Of a stretch of 64,000 nt of DNA, positions 1 to 9,423 are shown piece after piece. Made by a program: the position numbers and the translations under genes. The notes under the pieces were generated by a model. That model ran no database searches and was not told where the DNA came from. It saw only the letters and a list, made by a program, of their open reading frames with translations. How positions within the stretch are numbered: the first letter of the stretch is position 1; the number at the start of each line of letters is the position of its first letter. This stretch comes from Pseudomonas sp. KU43P (GTDB lineage: Bacteria; Pseudomonadota; Gammaproteobacteria; Pseudomonadales; Pseudomonadaceae): the NCBI RefSeq assembly GCF_033095865.1, contig NZ_AP019365.1, positions 564,001 to 628,000 of the forward strand, in the 5' to 3' direction.

Positions 1-218
1 AACAGTTTCTCCAGGTCGCCAAGGGCGGGCAGCAGGCCGGGCGCTGGCGGCAGGCCCAGCTGGGTACGCTTGCCTTCGACGAAGCGAGCGCCAGGGATAT
101 GGCCGCTGACATAGCGGTTGGCGCTGCTCAGGTCGACAAGGATCAATTGGGGTGAATCCAGGCGCGGCAACAAATCCTCGGGCTCGATCACCAGAGGCAG
201 TCCGGAAAAATCGGTCAT
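1..218 (-). CDS. rhdA: Rhodanese-domain sulfurtransferase, N-terminal part (cut by window edge)
   Basis: Reading the minus strand from ATG at 218 gives MTDFSGLPLVIEPEDLLPRL followed by a rhodanese-type N-terminal segment (LILVDLSSANRYVSGHIPGA, then RFVEGKR). The gene continues beyond base 1, so the catalytic Cys loop is not visible. RhdA-type enzymes transfer sulfane sulfur from thiosulfate to cyanide or other thiophilic acceptors in the cytoplasm. In Pseudomonas this gene commonly sits beside the HDOD and motAB genes, as here. The family call rests on the N-terminal domain and synteny; the full length cannot be judged. Confidence 0.8.
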   Translation of the reverse strand, partial: MTDFSGLPLVIEPEDLLPRLDSPQLILVDLSSANRYVSGHIPGARFVEGKRTQLGLPPAPGLLPALGDLEKL

Positions 219-269
219 CCACGGTCTCCAGTGTGGAAAGAGGGGGCGATTGTAGCGCAAGGGTCAGGC

Positions 270-1805
270 TCAGGCATTGCGATTGGCGAACACCGCCAGC
301 GCGCGTTCAATGCATTGCGCGGTCTTGCCGAAAGCCTGCACGCTCAGGTCGGCCAGCGGTTTGCCTCCCTGGTCGGCCACCGCCAGCATCAGCACCTGCT
401 CATTGACCGCAAGCGAGCGCAGCAGCACATGTTCGCTACGGAACAGCGCGCGCAGTGCTGGCGGCAGCAGCGCCGAGAATTGGCTGTGGTTTTCTGGCGT
501 CAGGCGCAGTTGTCCGGCTTTGCTGACTAGTTTCTGCAGCAGCTTGTTCTGCGCAAGGGGCAGGGCAATTGCCGCTGCCTCCTTGGGCAGGCCGGCCGCC
601 TGCTGCACGCGCAGCAGGTCGCTGGCCTTGTCCAGGCTGAGCAGCAGAATGCGCTGCATACCGCACGCCTGTAGGGCCTCGCGTGCCTGAGTGGCCAAGT
701 GTACGCCATTGCTGAACGGGCTGGGCTGGGCCAATAGGTCCTGGCACAGCGTGCGCCAGCGGCCGAGTTGCTCGGGGGAAGGCGGCGGGGGCGCCAGCAT
801 GTCGGGATGTGGGCGGCGCTGGTGCCAGGGCCAGAGCAGCGCCTCGGCCGGGTGGAACAGCGCGTGCCTGGCGTGGCGCCGGGCACTGGCGGCAGCCTGT
901 TGGTGAACCTGTTGTTGCACATCTTCCAGCGAGGTCTGCAAATACAGCGCGGTCAGTAACTGCCAGCGCAGTAGATGAGGGTTGTCCCAACCCACTTGCG
1001 CAGCCAGGGCCAGGTTGTTGGCCAGCAGTACGGTATTGGCCGGCTGGTTGAACCAGCGGCTCAGTGCGGGAGCTTCGTCCAGGCGATGCTGCTGGCTCAG
1101 GAGGTCTTCGTCGCGGGCGATGGCGAGGATCTGGCCAAGCTGTTCGCGCTCCTCCAGTAGCATGCGGTAGCCCTGGGTGACCCACTGCGACAGTCGCCAG
1201 TGCTCGGCCAAGGCCCGACACAGCGCGATGATGCGTACGCCAAACAGTTCGAGCTCGACCTCTTCGGCCTCTTCGCCCTTGTGGATAACCCGCAGTTCCC
1301 AGGCATCGAGCAGTTTCGGGTAGGTAAGCGCCATTGGCCACAGTGGCGAGAGAAACAGCAGGCTGCCCCAGTGAATCTCCTGCCAAAGCCGCGCCAGGCG
1401 GCTTGCGAACAGCCCGCTGGCCTGTTGAGAAGCGTGTTGGCTGATCAGCAGAAACTGGCGCAGTACAGGTGGGATATCGTCATCCGGCAGGGCCGGCAGG
1501 CGCATGAGCAGCTCGCGGGTACGCGCCAGGCCCAGGCGGTTGAGGGCAATTTCCAGGCTTTCGGCAGGCTCGGCCTGGCTGGCGTTGGCCGGGTGGTTGG
1601 CCTCGCGCATCACCGACAGCACCAGGGCCGGGCTGTCCTGCATCAGTTCGGCGATGTCGCGCAGGGAGCGGCGGCTATCGTTGATGGCGCTCATGACCCG
1701 GTCGTAACTCTGCTTCGGTACCGGTACACGGACACCGTCGAGCAGCTTGACCCAGGCTTCTAGGGTACGCGGATTCTGAGTGGGCACCTTGGATTCCATT
1801 GGCAT
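270..1805 (-). CDS. HDOD domain-containing protein
   Basis: A 511-residue cytoplasmic protein. Residues about 30-230 resemble the HDOD fold (an HD-GYP-related domain lacking the metal-binding His-Asp pair), with features such as the LMQDSPALVLSVMREANH stretch near 55-72 and a helical remainder. The C-terminal third (about 350-511) looks like a separate GAF-like or unassigned domain. HDOD proteins act in bacterial signalling, often together with c-di-GMP or chemotaxis systems, but no biochemical role can be read here. It is divergent from motA across about 130 bases. Start ATG at 1805; an in-frame ATG lies two codons later. Confidence 0.75.
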   Translation of the reverse strand: MPMESKVPTQNPRTLEAWVKLLDGVRVPVPKQSYDRVMSAINDSRRSLRDIAELMQDSPALVLSVMREANHPANASQAEPAESLEIALNRLGLARTRELLMRLPALPDDDIPPVLRQFLLISQHASQQASGLFASRLARLWQEIHWGSLLFLSPLWPMALTYPKLLDAWELRVIHKGEEAEEVELELFGVRIIALCRALAEHWRLSQWVTQGYRMLLEEREQLGQILAIARDEDLLSQQHRLDEAPALSRWFNQPANTVLLANNLALAAQVGWDNPHLLRWQLLTALYLQTSLEDVQQQVHQQAAASARRHARHALFHPAEALLWPWHQRRPHPDMLAPPPPSPEQLGRWRTLCQDLLAQPSPFSNGVHLATQAREALQACGMQRILLLSLDKASDLLRVQQAAGLPKEAAAIALPLAQNKLLQKLVSKAGQLRLTPENHSQFSALLPPALRALFRSEHVLLRSLAVNEQVLMLAVADQGGKPLADLSVQAFGKTAQCIERALAVFANRNA

Positions 1806-1844
1806 TTTGACATCAGTCCGAACTGGCTTTTCTCATTATGTGGC

Positions 1845-1871
1845 TATAGTCTGGCGCAGTTCTGCCGATAA
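1845..1871 (+). promoter_or_regulatory. Sigma-28 (FliA) type promoter of motAB
   Basis: TATAGTCT at 1845-1852, an 11-base spacer, then a perfect GCCGATAA at 1864-1871. The enterobacterial FliA consensus is TAAAGTTT-N11-GCCGATAA, so the -10 is exact and the -35 matches 6 of 8. It lies 64 bases before motA, which fits late flagellar gene control. Confidence 0.7.
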
Positions 1872-1935
1872 GTAGAAGAAGAGTTTTAAAGCTCCCGTCC
1901 CTCACCCTGACCACGACAGCAAGTGCTTTGAACCT

Positions 1936-2787
1936 ATGGCTAAAATTATCGGCATCATCGTCGTATTCGCGAGCGTGCTCGGCGGATATGTGCTCTCCCA
2001 CGGCAAGATCGCGGCGCTGATCCAGCCGTTCGAAGTGCTGATCATCGGCGGTGCGGCCTTTGGCGCATTCATGCAGGCCAACCCTGGTTACATGACCATG
2101 CATGTAATCAAGAAGTCGATGAAGATGTTCGGCACGCGCTTCACTCATACGTTCTACCTGGAAGTACTGGGCCTCATCTACGAGATCCTCAACAAGAGCC
2201 GCCGTGAAGGCATGATGGCCATCGAGAGTGATATCGAAGACGCCGCAGCCAGTCCGATCTTTGCCAAATACCCCGCCGTGCTGGGCGATGAGCGCATGAC
2301 CGCCTTCATCTGCGACTACCTGCGCATCATGTCCACCGGCAACATGGCGCCGCACGAGCTTGAGGGCCTGTTCGACATGGAACTGCTGAGCATGAAGGAA
2401 GAACTCGAGCACCCGTCGCACGCGGTCAGCGGCATTGCCGACGGCATGCCGGGTTTCGGTATCGTCGCGGCGGTACTGGGTATCGTGGTGACCATGGCGT
2501 CGCTGGGTGATGGCGACCAGAAGTCCATCGGCCTGCACGTGGGTGCGGCGCTGGTCGGTACCTTCTTCGGTATTCTGGCGGCCTATGGCTTCTTCGGCCC
2601 GCTGGCCAAGTGCCTGGAGCACGATGCCAAGGAAGAGCTCAATCTCTATGAATCGATCAAGGCGTCGCTGGTGGCTTCGGCCTCCGGCATGCCGCCTTCG
2701 CTGGCCGTGGAATTCGGGCGCAAAGTGCTGTATCCGAAGCACCGCCCGAGCTTCGCCGAGCTGGAACAAGCGGTTCGCGGTCGCTGA
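1936..2787 (+). CDS. motA: Flagellar motor stator protein MotA
   Basis: 283 residues, normal length for MotA. Four membrane segments are visible at about 2-22, 33-50, 170-190 and 200-225, with the large cytoplasmic loop between the second and third. The conserved Pro in the MPGFG motif at the start of the third helix and the glycine-rich fourth helix (LVGTFFGILAAYGFFGP) are present. MotA and MotB form the inner-membrane ion channel that drives flagellar rotation. motB follows after 3 bases, so the two are co-transcribed from the FliA-type promoter upstream. Confidence 0.96.
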   Translation: MAKIIGIIVVFASVLGGYVLSHGKIAALIQPFEVLIIGGAAFGAFMQANPGYMTMHVIKKSMKMFGTRFTHTFYLEVLGLIYEILNKSRREGMMAIESDIEDAAASPIFAKYPAVLGDERMTAFICDYLRIMSTGNMAPHELEGLFDMELLSMKEELEHPSHAVSGIADGMPGFGIVAAVLGIVVTMASLGDGDQKSIGLHVGAALVGTFFGILAAYGFFGPLAKCLEHDAKEELNLYESIKASLVASASGMPPSLAVEFGRKVLYPKHRPSFAELEQAVRGR

Positions 2788-2790
2788 TCC

Positions 2791-3804
2791 ATGGAAAACA
2801 ATCAGCCGATAATCATCAAGCGCGTCAAGCGCTATGGTGGCGGGCATCATGGCGGTGCCTGGAAGATCGCCTTCGCCGACTTCGCCACAGCGATGATGGC
2901 CTTCTTCCTCGTGCTGTGGCTGCTGTCCACGGCCACGCCTGAGCAGAAGATCGCCATCGCCGGCTATTTCAAGGATCCGATCGGCTTTTCCGAGAGTGGA
3001 ACGCCCTACATCATCGACCTGGGTGGCTCTCCGCAACTGGCACCGGAAAAGACCATCAACCCGGAAGAGAAGTCCGAGCCTACGCCTGACACCAGCATCC
3101 AACTGGACAAGGACCAGGTCGAGACCATGGCCGAACAGGTCGAGCGCGAGCGCCTGGAGCTGTTGCTGCAAGAGTTGCAGAACAAGGTCGAAGAGAACCC
3201 GCAGCTGCAGAAGTTCAAGGACCAGATCCTGTTCGAGATCACCCAGGATGGCTTGCGCATCCAGATCATGGACGCCGAGAACCGGCCGATGTTCGACATT
3301 GGCAGTGCCCGTCTGCAGCCGTACTTCGAAGACATCCTGCTGGCCATGGCCGACACCATCAAGGCGGTGCCGAACAAGATCAGCATCAGTGGCCATACCG
3401 ATGCCAAGCCTTATTCGGGCAGTGGCGAATTCGGCAACTGGGAGCTTTCGGCCAACCGCGCCAATGCCGCGCGCCGTGCGCTGGTGGCGGGTGGCTACCC
3501 GGATGACCAGGTGGCGCGTGTTGTGGGGTATGCCTCGTCGTCGCTGTTTGACCGCAAGGACCCGTTCAACCCGGTCAACCGCCGTATCGACATCATCGTT
3601 CTGACCAAGAAGGCCCAGCGCAACATCGAGGGCGAGCAGGGTACGCCAGAGGCGCCACCGGCTCAGGCGCCCGCGCCTGCAGCGCCCGGTGCTTCGACGG
3701 CACCTGGCGCTGACGATGCGCCGATGCAGCCCCGTGAGCTGCGCCAGAAGCTGAACATCTTCGAGGACGGTACCTTGAAGATGGATGAGGCCAAGGACCA
3801 GTAA
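2791..3804 (+). CDS. motB: Flagellar motor stator protein MotB
   Basis: 337 residues. A short basic N-terminus precedes one membrane helix (about 24-44) carrying the essential proton-binding Asp30 in the FADFATAMM motif. A periplasmic OmpA/MotB peptidoglycan-binding domain follows (ISGHTDAKPY near 195, then NWELSANRANAARRAL and NRRIDIIV). The last 60 residues are rich in Pro and Ala and end in a conserved-looking tail. It anchors the MotA-MotB stator to the cell wall. The stop is 44 bases from the convergent TIR-like gene. Confidence 0.96.
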   Translation: MENNQPIIIKRVKRYGGGHHGGAWKIAFADFATAMMAFFLVLWLLSTATPEQKIAIAGYFKDPIGFSESGTPYIIDLGGSPQLAPEKTINPEEKSEPTPDTSIQLDKDQVETMAEQVERERLELLLQELQNKVEENPQLQKFKDQILFEITQDGLRIQIMDAENRPMFDIGSARLQPYFEDILLAMADTIKAVPNKISISGHTDAKPYSGSGEFGNWELSANRANAARRALVAGGYPDDQVARVVGYASSSLFDRKDPFNPVNRRIDIIVLTKKAQRNIEGEQGTPEAPPAQAPAPAAPGASTAPGADDAPMQPRELRQKLNIFEDGTLKMDEAKDQ

Positions 3805-3848
3805 GGCCCGAGGGGCCGCTGCGCACCCCATCGCCGGCCCCTTTGCTT

Positions 3849-4328
3849 TCAAAACCCTCGCCGAATCTTGGCCTTCAGGTCGGCATGGAAGTAGTCCGCG
3901 TTGTCCCGGTCCGCCCAGCTGCCACCCGGCGCCGGCAGGGTCAGGGCGCGGGCGAAGGTGCGTTCGTCGTGATAAGCCCTGACGAACAGGTCGATATGCG
4001 TTCGCTCGCGCATTGTCGGCCATCTACCCAGGTGCGCTGGCAGCGCATCGCCGGCGGGCTGGAAGAAACTCACCCTGCGGCTGGCCATTACCGCTGCCCC
4101 CAACAGCCAGGCTGTCCACCAATCTTCGGTGAAGTCCTCTGGCAGCAGGCCAATCCAGTGGGTCGCATCACTTATGTGCTGGCAGAAGCTGCCATACAGG
4201 TCTTCGCTGGTCTGCCCGTCACAGTCGAACAGGACCAGTTGTGCGGGAATGCCTTCGAGCAGCAGGCGCTCGTTGAGAATGAAGGCGTCAAGCCGCTCTT
4301 CGTGGCGGTAGCTGATGAACACCGGCAT
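3849..4328 (-). CDS. TIR-like domain protein
   Basis: 159 residues made of one domain. The opening MPVFISYRHEERLDA followed by an ILNERLLLEGIPAQLVLFDC stretch matches the beta-strand A / helix A / beta-strand B pattern of bacterial TIR (TIR_2) domains, and the later WWTAWLLGAA and MRERTHIDLF segments are consistent with the rest of the fold. Bacterial TIR domains may cleave NAD or only bind partners; which applies here is not clear from sequence. It is a single gene, convergent with motB and lying before rsgA, with no partner defence gene (no SIR2, Thoeris or pAgo neighbour). The family call is moderate, the function unknown. Confidence 0.6.
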   Translation of the reverse strand: MPVFISYRHEERLDAFILNERLLLEGIPAQLVLFDCDGQTSEDLYGSFCQHISDATHWIGLLPEDFTEDWWTAWLLGAAVMASRRVSFFQPAGDALPAHLGRWPTMRERTHIDLFVRAYHDERTFARALTLPAPGGSWADRDNADYFHADLKAKIRRGF

Positions 4329-4441
4329 TTCGGTTGCCCTCCCTGATAGAAGACATGACCATCAGGGAAAGCAGCAAGCGGAGCAATAGATGACGGTAAA
4401 TCCGGAGCTTTCCTACGTTCTGCAGTAAAAGATCCTACAGA

Positions 4442-5473
4442 TCAGTAGCTATCTTCCGGCAGGCTGGCAATGATCGAGCGGTAGCTGCTCATCCGTTGCG
4501 GCTTGATACGGCCTTCTTCCAGCGCCTTGAGCAGCGCGCAACCGGGCTCGCGGTCGTGCTTGCAGTCGCGAAAACGGCAGGTGCCGAACAGGTCTCGGAA
4601 CTCGATGAAGCCATCTTCCACGTCGCTGCGGCTGACATGGCCCAGGCCGAACTCGCGAATGCCAGGCGAGTCGATCAGGTCACCGCCATTGGGGAAGTGG
4701 TACAAGCGCGCAGTGGTGGTGGTATGCGTGCCCTGGCCGGACCATTCTGAAAGATCGCCCACGCGGGTGCCGGCATCGGGCAACAGGCTGTTCACCAGCG
4801 ATGACTTGCCCACGCCCGACTGGCCGACGAACACGCTGATGTGCCCGTCCAGCATCTGCTGCAAGCGCTGCATGCCGTCGCCGTGGTGCGCCGAGACTTC
4901 CAGCAGCGGGTATCCCAGCTCGCGGTAGACTTCGAGCAAGGCGTGCAAGCCCGGGCCGTTTTCTTCGTCGATCAGGTCGGCCTTGTTCAGCAGCAGCAGC
5001 GGGCGGATGCCGGCATGCTCGGCGGCCACCAGGTAGCGGTCGATCAGGTTCGGGTGTGGCTCGGGAGCCGGCGCGAACACGATCACGATCAAATCGACGT
5101 TGGCCGCCACTGGCTTGAGCTGGCCGTGGTTGTTCGGCCGGCACAGTTCGGTGCTGCGCGGCATCTGCGCGACGATCACGCCAATGCCCTGGTTGCCTGC
5201 ACGCCATACCACCCGGTCGCCGGTGACCAGCGCCGGCAGGTTGGCCCGCAGGTGGCAGCGGAATACCTGGCCTGCGGCCTCGCCGTCCTGGGCCTCGACC
5301 TCGACCTGCACACCGAAGTGGGCAATCACCAGGCCGAGTTGTTCCGGCCCCAGGTCGCCACCCTCCAGCTCCTGCAGCGCATGCTGTTCGCGTTTGGCGG
5401 CGCGTGCGGCGCGTTCGTTCTGGATTTTTTCGATACGCCAGTTCTGGCGGCGGTTGAGCTGGCGTTTGGCCAT
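4442..5473 (-). CDS. rsgA: Ribosome small subunit-dependent GTPase A
   Basis: 343 residues: basic N-terminus (1-30), OB fold (about 45-115), circularly permuted GTPase with NKAD at 163-166 preceding the P-loop GQSGVGKSS at about 217-225 and DSPG further on, then a C-terminal zinc site ([14 protein letters not shown], about 296-310). RsgA assists late maturation of the 30S subunit. The permuted order of G motifs is diagnostic. Divergent from orn, the usual neighbour in gammaproteobacteria. Confidence 0.95.
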   Translation of the reverse strand: MAKRQLNRRQNWRIEKIQNERAARAAKREQHALQELEGGDLGPEQLGLVIAHFGVQVEVEAQDGEAAGQVFRCHLRANLPALVTGDRVVWRAGNQGIGVIVAQMPRSTELCRPNNHGQLKPVAANVDLIVIVFAPAPEPHPNLIDRYLVAAEHAGIRPLLLLNKADLIDEENGPGLHALLEVYRELGYPLLEVSAHHGDGMQRLQQMLDGHISVFVGQSGVGKSSLVNSLLPDAGTRVGDLSEWSGQGTHTTTTARLYHFPNGGDLIDSPGIREFGLGHVSRSDVEDGFIEFRDLFGTCRFRDCKHDREPGCALLKALEEGRIKPQRMSSYRSIIASLPEDSY

Positions 5474-5612
5474 GGAAGTTCCGTGGAGGGGCGAATGAAA
5501 TCGGCGGGCAGTTTAGCACGCCAGGCGCCGGACCATTGCCCTTGGCGTAGCAGCGCGCATGCGCAGGCCACTCCCGCTAGGCTAATATGAGCGCCTATAC
5601 GAGGAGCCCTGC

Positions 5613-6155
5613 ATGCAGAACCCACAGAATTTGATCTGGATCGACCTGGAAATGACCGGTCTGGATCCGGATAGCGACGTCATCATCGAGATGGCCACCA
5701 TTGTCACCGACAGCGAGCTGAACACCCTGGCCGAAGGGCCGGTAATCGCGATCCACCACAGCGACGAAGTGCTGGCGCGCATGGACGAGTGGAATACCCG
5801 CACCCACGGCGCCTCGGGTCTGACCCAGCGCGTGCGCGAAAGCAAGGTCAGCATGGCCGAAGCCGAGGCGCAGACCATCGCCTTCCTCGAGCAGTGGGTG
5901 CCCAAAGGCAAGTCGCCGATCTGCGGCAACAGCATCTGCCAGGACCGCCGCTTCCTCTATCGTCACATGCGCAGCCTGGAAAACTACTTCCACTACCGCA
6001 ACCTCGACGTCTCCACCGTGAAGGAGCTGGCTGCACGCTGGGCGCCGGACGTGCGTGACAGCTTCAAGAAGGGCAGCACCCACCTGGCGTTGGACGATAT
6101 CCGCGAGTCGATCGCCGAACTGCGTCACTACCGCGAACACTTCATCAAGGTGTGA
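5613..6155 (+). CDS. orn: Oligoribonuclease
   Basis: 180 residues, the standard length. DEDDh exonuclease motifs: IDLEMTGLD with Asp11 and Glu13, the central NSICQDRRF Asp, and the C-terminal [11 protein letters not shown]is/Asp. It degrades 2- to 5-mer RNA and, in Pseudomonas, pGpG, the product of c-di-GMP breakdown, so it is needed for c-di-GMP signalling turnover. A GGGCGC/GCGCCC hairpin follows the stop. Confidence 0.97.
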   Translation: MQNPQNLIWIDLEMTGLDPDSDVIIEMATIVTDSELNTLAEGPVIAIHHSDEVLARMDEWNTRTHGASGLTQRVRESKVSMAEAEAQTIAFLEQWVPKGKSPICGNSICQDRRFLYRHMRSLENYFHYRNLDVSTVKELAARWAPDVRDSFKKGSTHLALDDIRESIAELRHYREHFIKV

Positions 6156-6162
6156 GCCGAAG

Positions 6163-6194
6163 GGGCGCAGATAATGTATCGGCGCCCTCTTTTG
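6163..6194 (+). terminator. Probable terminator after orn
   Basis: GGGCGC at 6163-6168 pairs with GCGCCC at 6182-6187 across a 13-base loop, followed by TCTTTT. The stem is short and the loop long, so this is moderate evidence. Confidence 0.4.
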
Positions 6195-6246
6195 GTGCCT
6201 GGGGCAACTGGTTAGACTGCGCGCCTTTCTCGCACGGACCCGCACC

Positions 6247-6858
6247 ATGTTGCTGATGCTCTACCTCATCGCCATCACCGCCGAAGCCATGACCGGCGCC
6301 TTGTCTGCCGGCCGCCGCGGCATGGACTGGTTCGGCGTGGTGCTGATCGCCTGTGTCACCGCCCTGGGTGGTGGCTCGGTGCGCGACGTACTGCTCGGGC
6401 ATTACCCATTGACCTGGGTGAAACACCCCGAGTACCTGGTGCTGACCAGCCTGGCTGCGCTGCTGACGATTTTCATCGCCCCGATGATGCGCCGTCTACG
6501 CTCGCTTTTCCTGGTGCTAGACGCCCTTGGGCTGGTGGCCTTTACCCTGATTGGCTGCATGACGGCGCTGGAAATGGGGCAGGGCATGCTGGTGGCGTCG
6601 ATCAGCGGGGTGATTACCGGGGTGTTCGGCGGTATTTTGCGGGACATCTTCTGCAACGACATTCCGTTGGTGTTTCGTCGTGAGCTGTATGCAAGCGTGT
6701 CGTTTGCGGCGGCGTGGTTCTACCTGGGGTGCGTGTATTTCAAGTTGCCAGCCGAGCAGGCCATGTTGCTGACCCTGTTTGGTGGGTTTCTGGTGCGGTT
6801 GCTGGCCATTCGCTTTCATTGGGAAATGCCCAAGTTCCACTACAACGACCAGCAATGA
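6247..6858 (+). CDS. Trimeric intracellular cation (TRIC) channel family membrane protein
   Basis: 203 residues, almost entirely membrane helices (about seven), built from two repeats. Each repeat has the glycine-rich signature GGGSVRDVLLG (about 38-48) and GGILRDIFCND (about 125-135), which is characteristic of the YadS/UPF0126 TRIC family. Prokaryotic TRIC proteins form homotrimeric monovalent cation channels in the inner membrane. It stands alone between orn and the convergent queG. Confidence 0.88.
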   Translation: MLLMLYLIAITAEAMTGALSAGRRGMDWFGVVLIACVTALGGGSVRDVLLGHYPLTWVKHPEYLVLTSLAALLTIFIAPMMRRLRSLFLVLDALGLVAFTLIGCMTALEMGQGMLVASISGVITGVFGGILRDIFCNDIPLVFRRELYASVSFAAAWFYLGCVYFKLPAEQAMLLTLFGGFLVRLLAIRFHWEMPKFHYNDQQ

Positions 6859-6960
6859 GTATTCGTCTTTAGGCTTTCTGTGCGGTTGGGATCGAGCGCC
6901 GCCCGCGCGGTGCTCGCTCTCAATGCCGCCACAAGAGGCAAGGTATGCACCTACCAGCCT

Positions 6961-8025
6961 CTACGCCACACCATGCCGTTCCAGTGCCCACTGCACATGC
7001 TCGCGCACCAGCTCCGACGGGTCGTCTAGCCGCGCCTTCAAGGCCTCCAGCACCGGAATCGTCGAAGGTGCATTGCCCAGCCCTACCGCCAGGTTGCGCA
7101 AAAAGCGTTCATACCCCGCCCGCCGCAAAGGCCCGCCTTCGGTCTTGCGCAGGAAGGTTCTCTCATCCCACAGGAACATCTCTGCCAGCTCGGCATTCTC
7201 CAGGCCATGCCGGGGCTGGAAGTCATCTTCTTGGGTCGGCCGTGCGAAGCGGTTCCACGGGCAGACGATCTGGCAGTCATCGCAGCCGAACACCCGATTG
7301 CCCATCATCGAGCGCAACTCCACCGGAATCGCGCCTTTAAGCTCGATGGTCAGGTAGGAAATGCAGCGCCGCGCATCCAGTACATAAGGCCCGACAAAGG
7401 CCTTGGTCGGGCAGATATCCAGGCACGCCTCGCAGCGCCCGCAGTGTTCGCTGGCGTGCGCCTCGTCCACCGGCAACGGCAAGTCGACGAACAGCTCGGC
7501 GAGGAAGAAATAGCTGCCGGCCTTGCGGTTGAGCAGCAACGTGTTCTTACCGATCCAGCCCAGCCCGGCCTTCTCGGCCAGGGCCTTTTCCAGCACCGGG
7601 GCGCTGTCGACGAAGGCGCGGTAGCCGAACGGCCCGATCTCTTCCTGGATGCGGTCGGCAAGGTGCTGCACGCGCTTGCGCACCAGCTTGTGGTAGTCGC
7701 GGCCCAGGGCATAGCGCGACACATAGGCCTTTTCCGGCTGGGCCAGACGCTGTGCCATTTGCGTGTCGCCGGGCAGATAGTCCATGCGCAGCGACACTAC
7801 GCGCACGGTGCCGGGAATCAGCTGCTCGGGATGAGCGCGCTTGCTGCCGTGTGCGCCCAGGTACTCCATTTCGCCTTGGTAGCCGGCATCGAGCCAACGC
7901 TGCAGGTGATGTTCGTGCTCGCCAAGATCCACCCCGGCGATGCCGACGTGGGCAAAACCGAGTTCTCGGCCCCAATGCTTGATCGATTGGGCCAGTGCGG
8001 CGAGGTCAGGTGTGGAAGCAGGCAT
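6961..8025 (-). CDS. queG: Epoxyqueuosine reductase
   Basis: About 354 residues. Two ferredoxin-type [4Fe-4S] clusters are visible: CGRCEACLDICPTKAF and CDDCQIVCPWNRFA. The N-terminal part is the cobalamin-binding domain and the C-terminus is HEAT-like (HVQWALERHG). QueG performs the last step of queuosine synthesis in tRNA, reducing epoxyqueuosine. I chose ATG at 8025; a TTG at 8040 would add five residues, and neither has a clear ribosome-binding site. Divergent from nnrD. Confidence 0.94.
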   Translation of the reverse strand: MPASTPDLAALAQSIKHWGRELGFAHVGIAGVDLGEHEHHLQRWLDAGYQGEMEYLGAHGSKRAHPEQLIPGTVRVVSLRMDYLPGDTQMAQRLAQPEKAYVSRYALGRDYHKLVRKRVQHLADRIQEEIGPFGYRAFVDSAPVLEKALAEKAGLGWIGKNTLLLNRKAGSYFFLAELFVDLPLPVDEAHASEHCGRCEACLDICPTKAFVGPYVLDARRCISYLTIELKGAIPVELRSMMGNRVFGCDDCQIVCPWNRFARPTQEDDFQPRHGLENAELAEMFLWDERTFLRKTEGGPLRRAGYERFLRNLAVGLGNAPSTIPVLEALKARLDDPSELVREHVQWALERHGVA

Positions 8026-8090
8026 GGATGGGTAAGGCAATACGGGCTCAGGTGCGTATAATTCTGCCAGACATTGGAGCCTTTGACCCC

Positions 8091-8951
8091 ATGCCCCAGA
8101 CCAAACACCCCGGTCACACCCCGCAATTGCTCACTGGCATGACGGTCGCACGCCTGCCTGCACGGCCTGTGCATGCCCAGAAAGGCGACTTTGGCCACGT
8201 GCTGGTAGTGGGTGGCGACCTCGGCACCGGTGGTGCAGTGCTGCTCGCTGCCGAGGCAGCGTTGCGCTGTGGTGCCGGTCTGGTCAGCGTGGCAACCCGC
8301 ACCGAGCACGTTGCTGCAAGCCTTGCCCGCCTGCCGGAAGTCATGTGCCAGGGGGTGAGTTCGGCGAACCAGCTGATGACCCCGCTGGAGCGTGCATCGG
8401 TGCTGGTGGTGGGGCCGGGCCTGGGCCAGGCGGCCTGGGGGCGCAGCTTGCTGTCGGCGGTGACCAATGCCGAGCGGCCGCAGGTATGGGACGCTGATGC
8501 GCTCAACCTGCTGGCGCGCACGCCACTGGCCCTGCCCAGCGCCAGTATTCTCACCCCGCACCCGGGGGAGGCAGCGCGTCTGCTGGGTATTTCCACCGAG
8601 GCGGTGCAGGCCGACCGCGCCGGCGCCGCACGCAAGCTGGCGCGGCGCTATGCCAGCGTGTGCGTGCTCAAGGGCGCCGGCACCCTGGTCGCCGACCCAG
8701 TGGGCAAGCTGGCGCTCTGCGAGCGCGGCCATCCGGCGATGGCCGGGGCGGGTCTGGGCGATGTGTTGACCGGCGTGCTCGGTGCATTGCTGGCCCAAGG
8801 GCTGGATACCTGGGATGCCGCATGCCTTGGGGTATGGCTGCACGCCTGTGCGGGCGAGCATCTGGGGAGCAAAGGTAGAGGCTTGGCGGCCAGTGATCTG
8901 GCGCCGGTCATTCGTGAGTTGTTGGAGGAGCATTCTGCGTGTCTGGGATAA
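8091..8951 (+). CDS. nnrD: ADP-dependent NAD(P)H-hydrate dehydratase
   Basis: 286 residues from ATG 8091 (the frame is open further upstream, but no ribosome-binding site favours a longer form). Ribokinase-like carbohydrate kinase fold: GDFGHVLVVGG near the start, LTPHPGEAARLL in the middle and the GAGLGDVLTG motif near 215-225 with the catalytic Asp. It repairs hydrated NADH/NADPH. The epimerase half (NnrE) found in the E. coli fusion is absent, so this is the stand-alone form. It overlaps tsaE by 13 bases. Confidence 0.93.
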   Translation: MPQTKHPGHTPQLLTGMTVARLPARPVHAQKGDFGHVLVVGGDLGTGGAVLLAAEAALRCGAGLVSVATRTEHVAASLARLPEVMCQGVSSANQLMTPLERASVLVVGPGLGQAAWGRSLLSAVTNAERPQVWDADALNLLARTPLALPSASILTPHPGEAARLLGISTEAVQADRAGAARKLARRYASVCVLKGAGTLVADPVGKLALCERGHPAMAGAGLGDVLTGVLGALLAQGLDTWDAACLGVWLHACAGEHLGSKGRGLAASDLAPVIRELLEEHSACLG

Positions 8952-9412
8952 CCCTGTTTCTGGCCGATGAAGCGGCCACGGTCGCTTTTGGCGCCAAACT
9001 GGCCGAGGTGACCGGCGGTCACGGCGTGATCTTCCTCGAAGGTGACCTGGGGGCTGGCAAGACCACCCTGTCTCGCGGCCTGATCCGTGGCCTGGGCCAT
9101 ACTGGTGCAGTGAAAAGCCCGACCTTTACCGTGGTCGAACCCTACGAGATTGGTGAGGTGCGTGCCTTCCACTTCGACCTGTATCGCCTGGTCGATCCGG
9201 AAGAGCTGGAGTTCATGGGCATTCGTGACTACTTCGAGGGCGACCCGCTGTGCCTGTTCGAGTGGCCACAAAAGGGTGCGGGCGTTTTGCCAAAGCCCGA
9301 CCTGACCATTACCATAAGCCCCCAAGCGGGCGGACGCTCGCTGAACCTTTCGCCGCAGGGGGCTCGCGGCGAGGCCTGGTGCACTGCACTGGCCGAACAC
9401 AATAAACAGTAA
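8939..9412 (+). CDS. tsaE: tRNA threonylcarbamoyladenosine synthesis ATPase TsaE
   Basis: 157 residues from a GTG start inside the end of nnrD. Walker A motif GDLGAGKTTLSRG at about 37-49, followed by SPTFTVVEPYE and the FHFDLYRL and FEWPQKG motifs typical of TsaE. With TsaB and TsaD it forms the complex making t6A at position 37 of ANN-decoding tRNAs. The overlap with nnrD and 11-base gap to amiB indicate one operon. Confidence 0.95.
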   Translation: MSGITLFLADEAATVAFGAKLAEVTGGHGVIFLEGDLGAGKTTLSRGLIRGLGHTGAVKSPTFTVVEPYEIGEVRAFHFDLYRLVDPEELEFMGIRDYFEGDPLCLFEWPQKGAGVLPKPDLTITISPQAGGRSLNLSPQGARGEAWCTALAEHNKQ

Positions 9413-9423
9413 GTGGGGTAGGT

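Noticed and set aside
1813..4023. 736-residue minus-strand open frame
   Set aside because: Antisense to motA and motB in high-GC DNA; no ribosome-binding site or recognisable domain.
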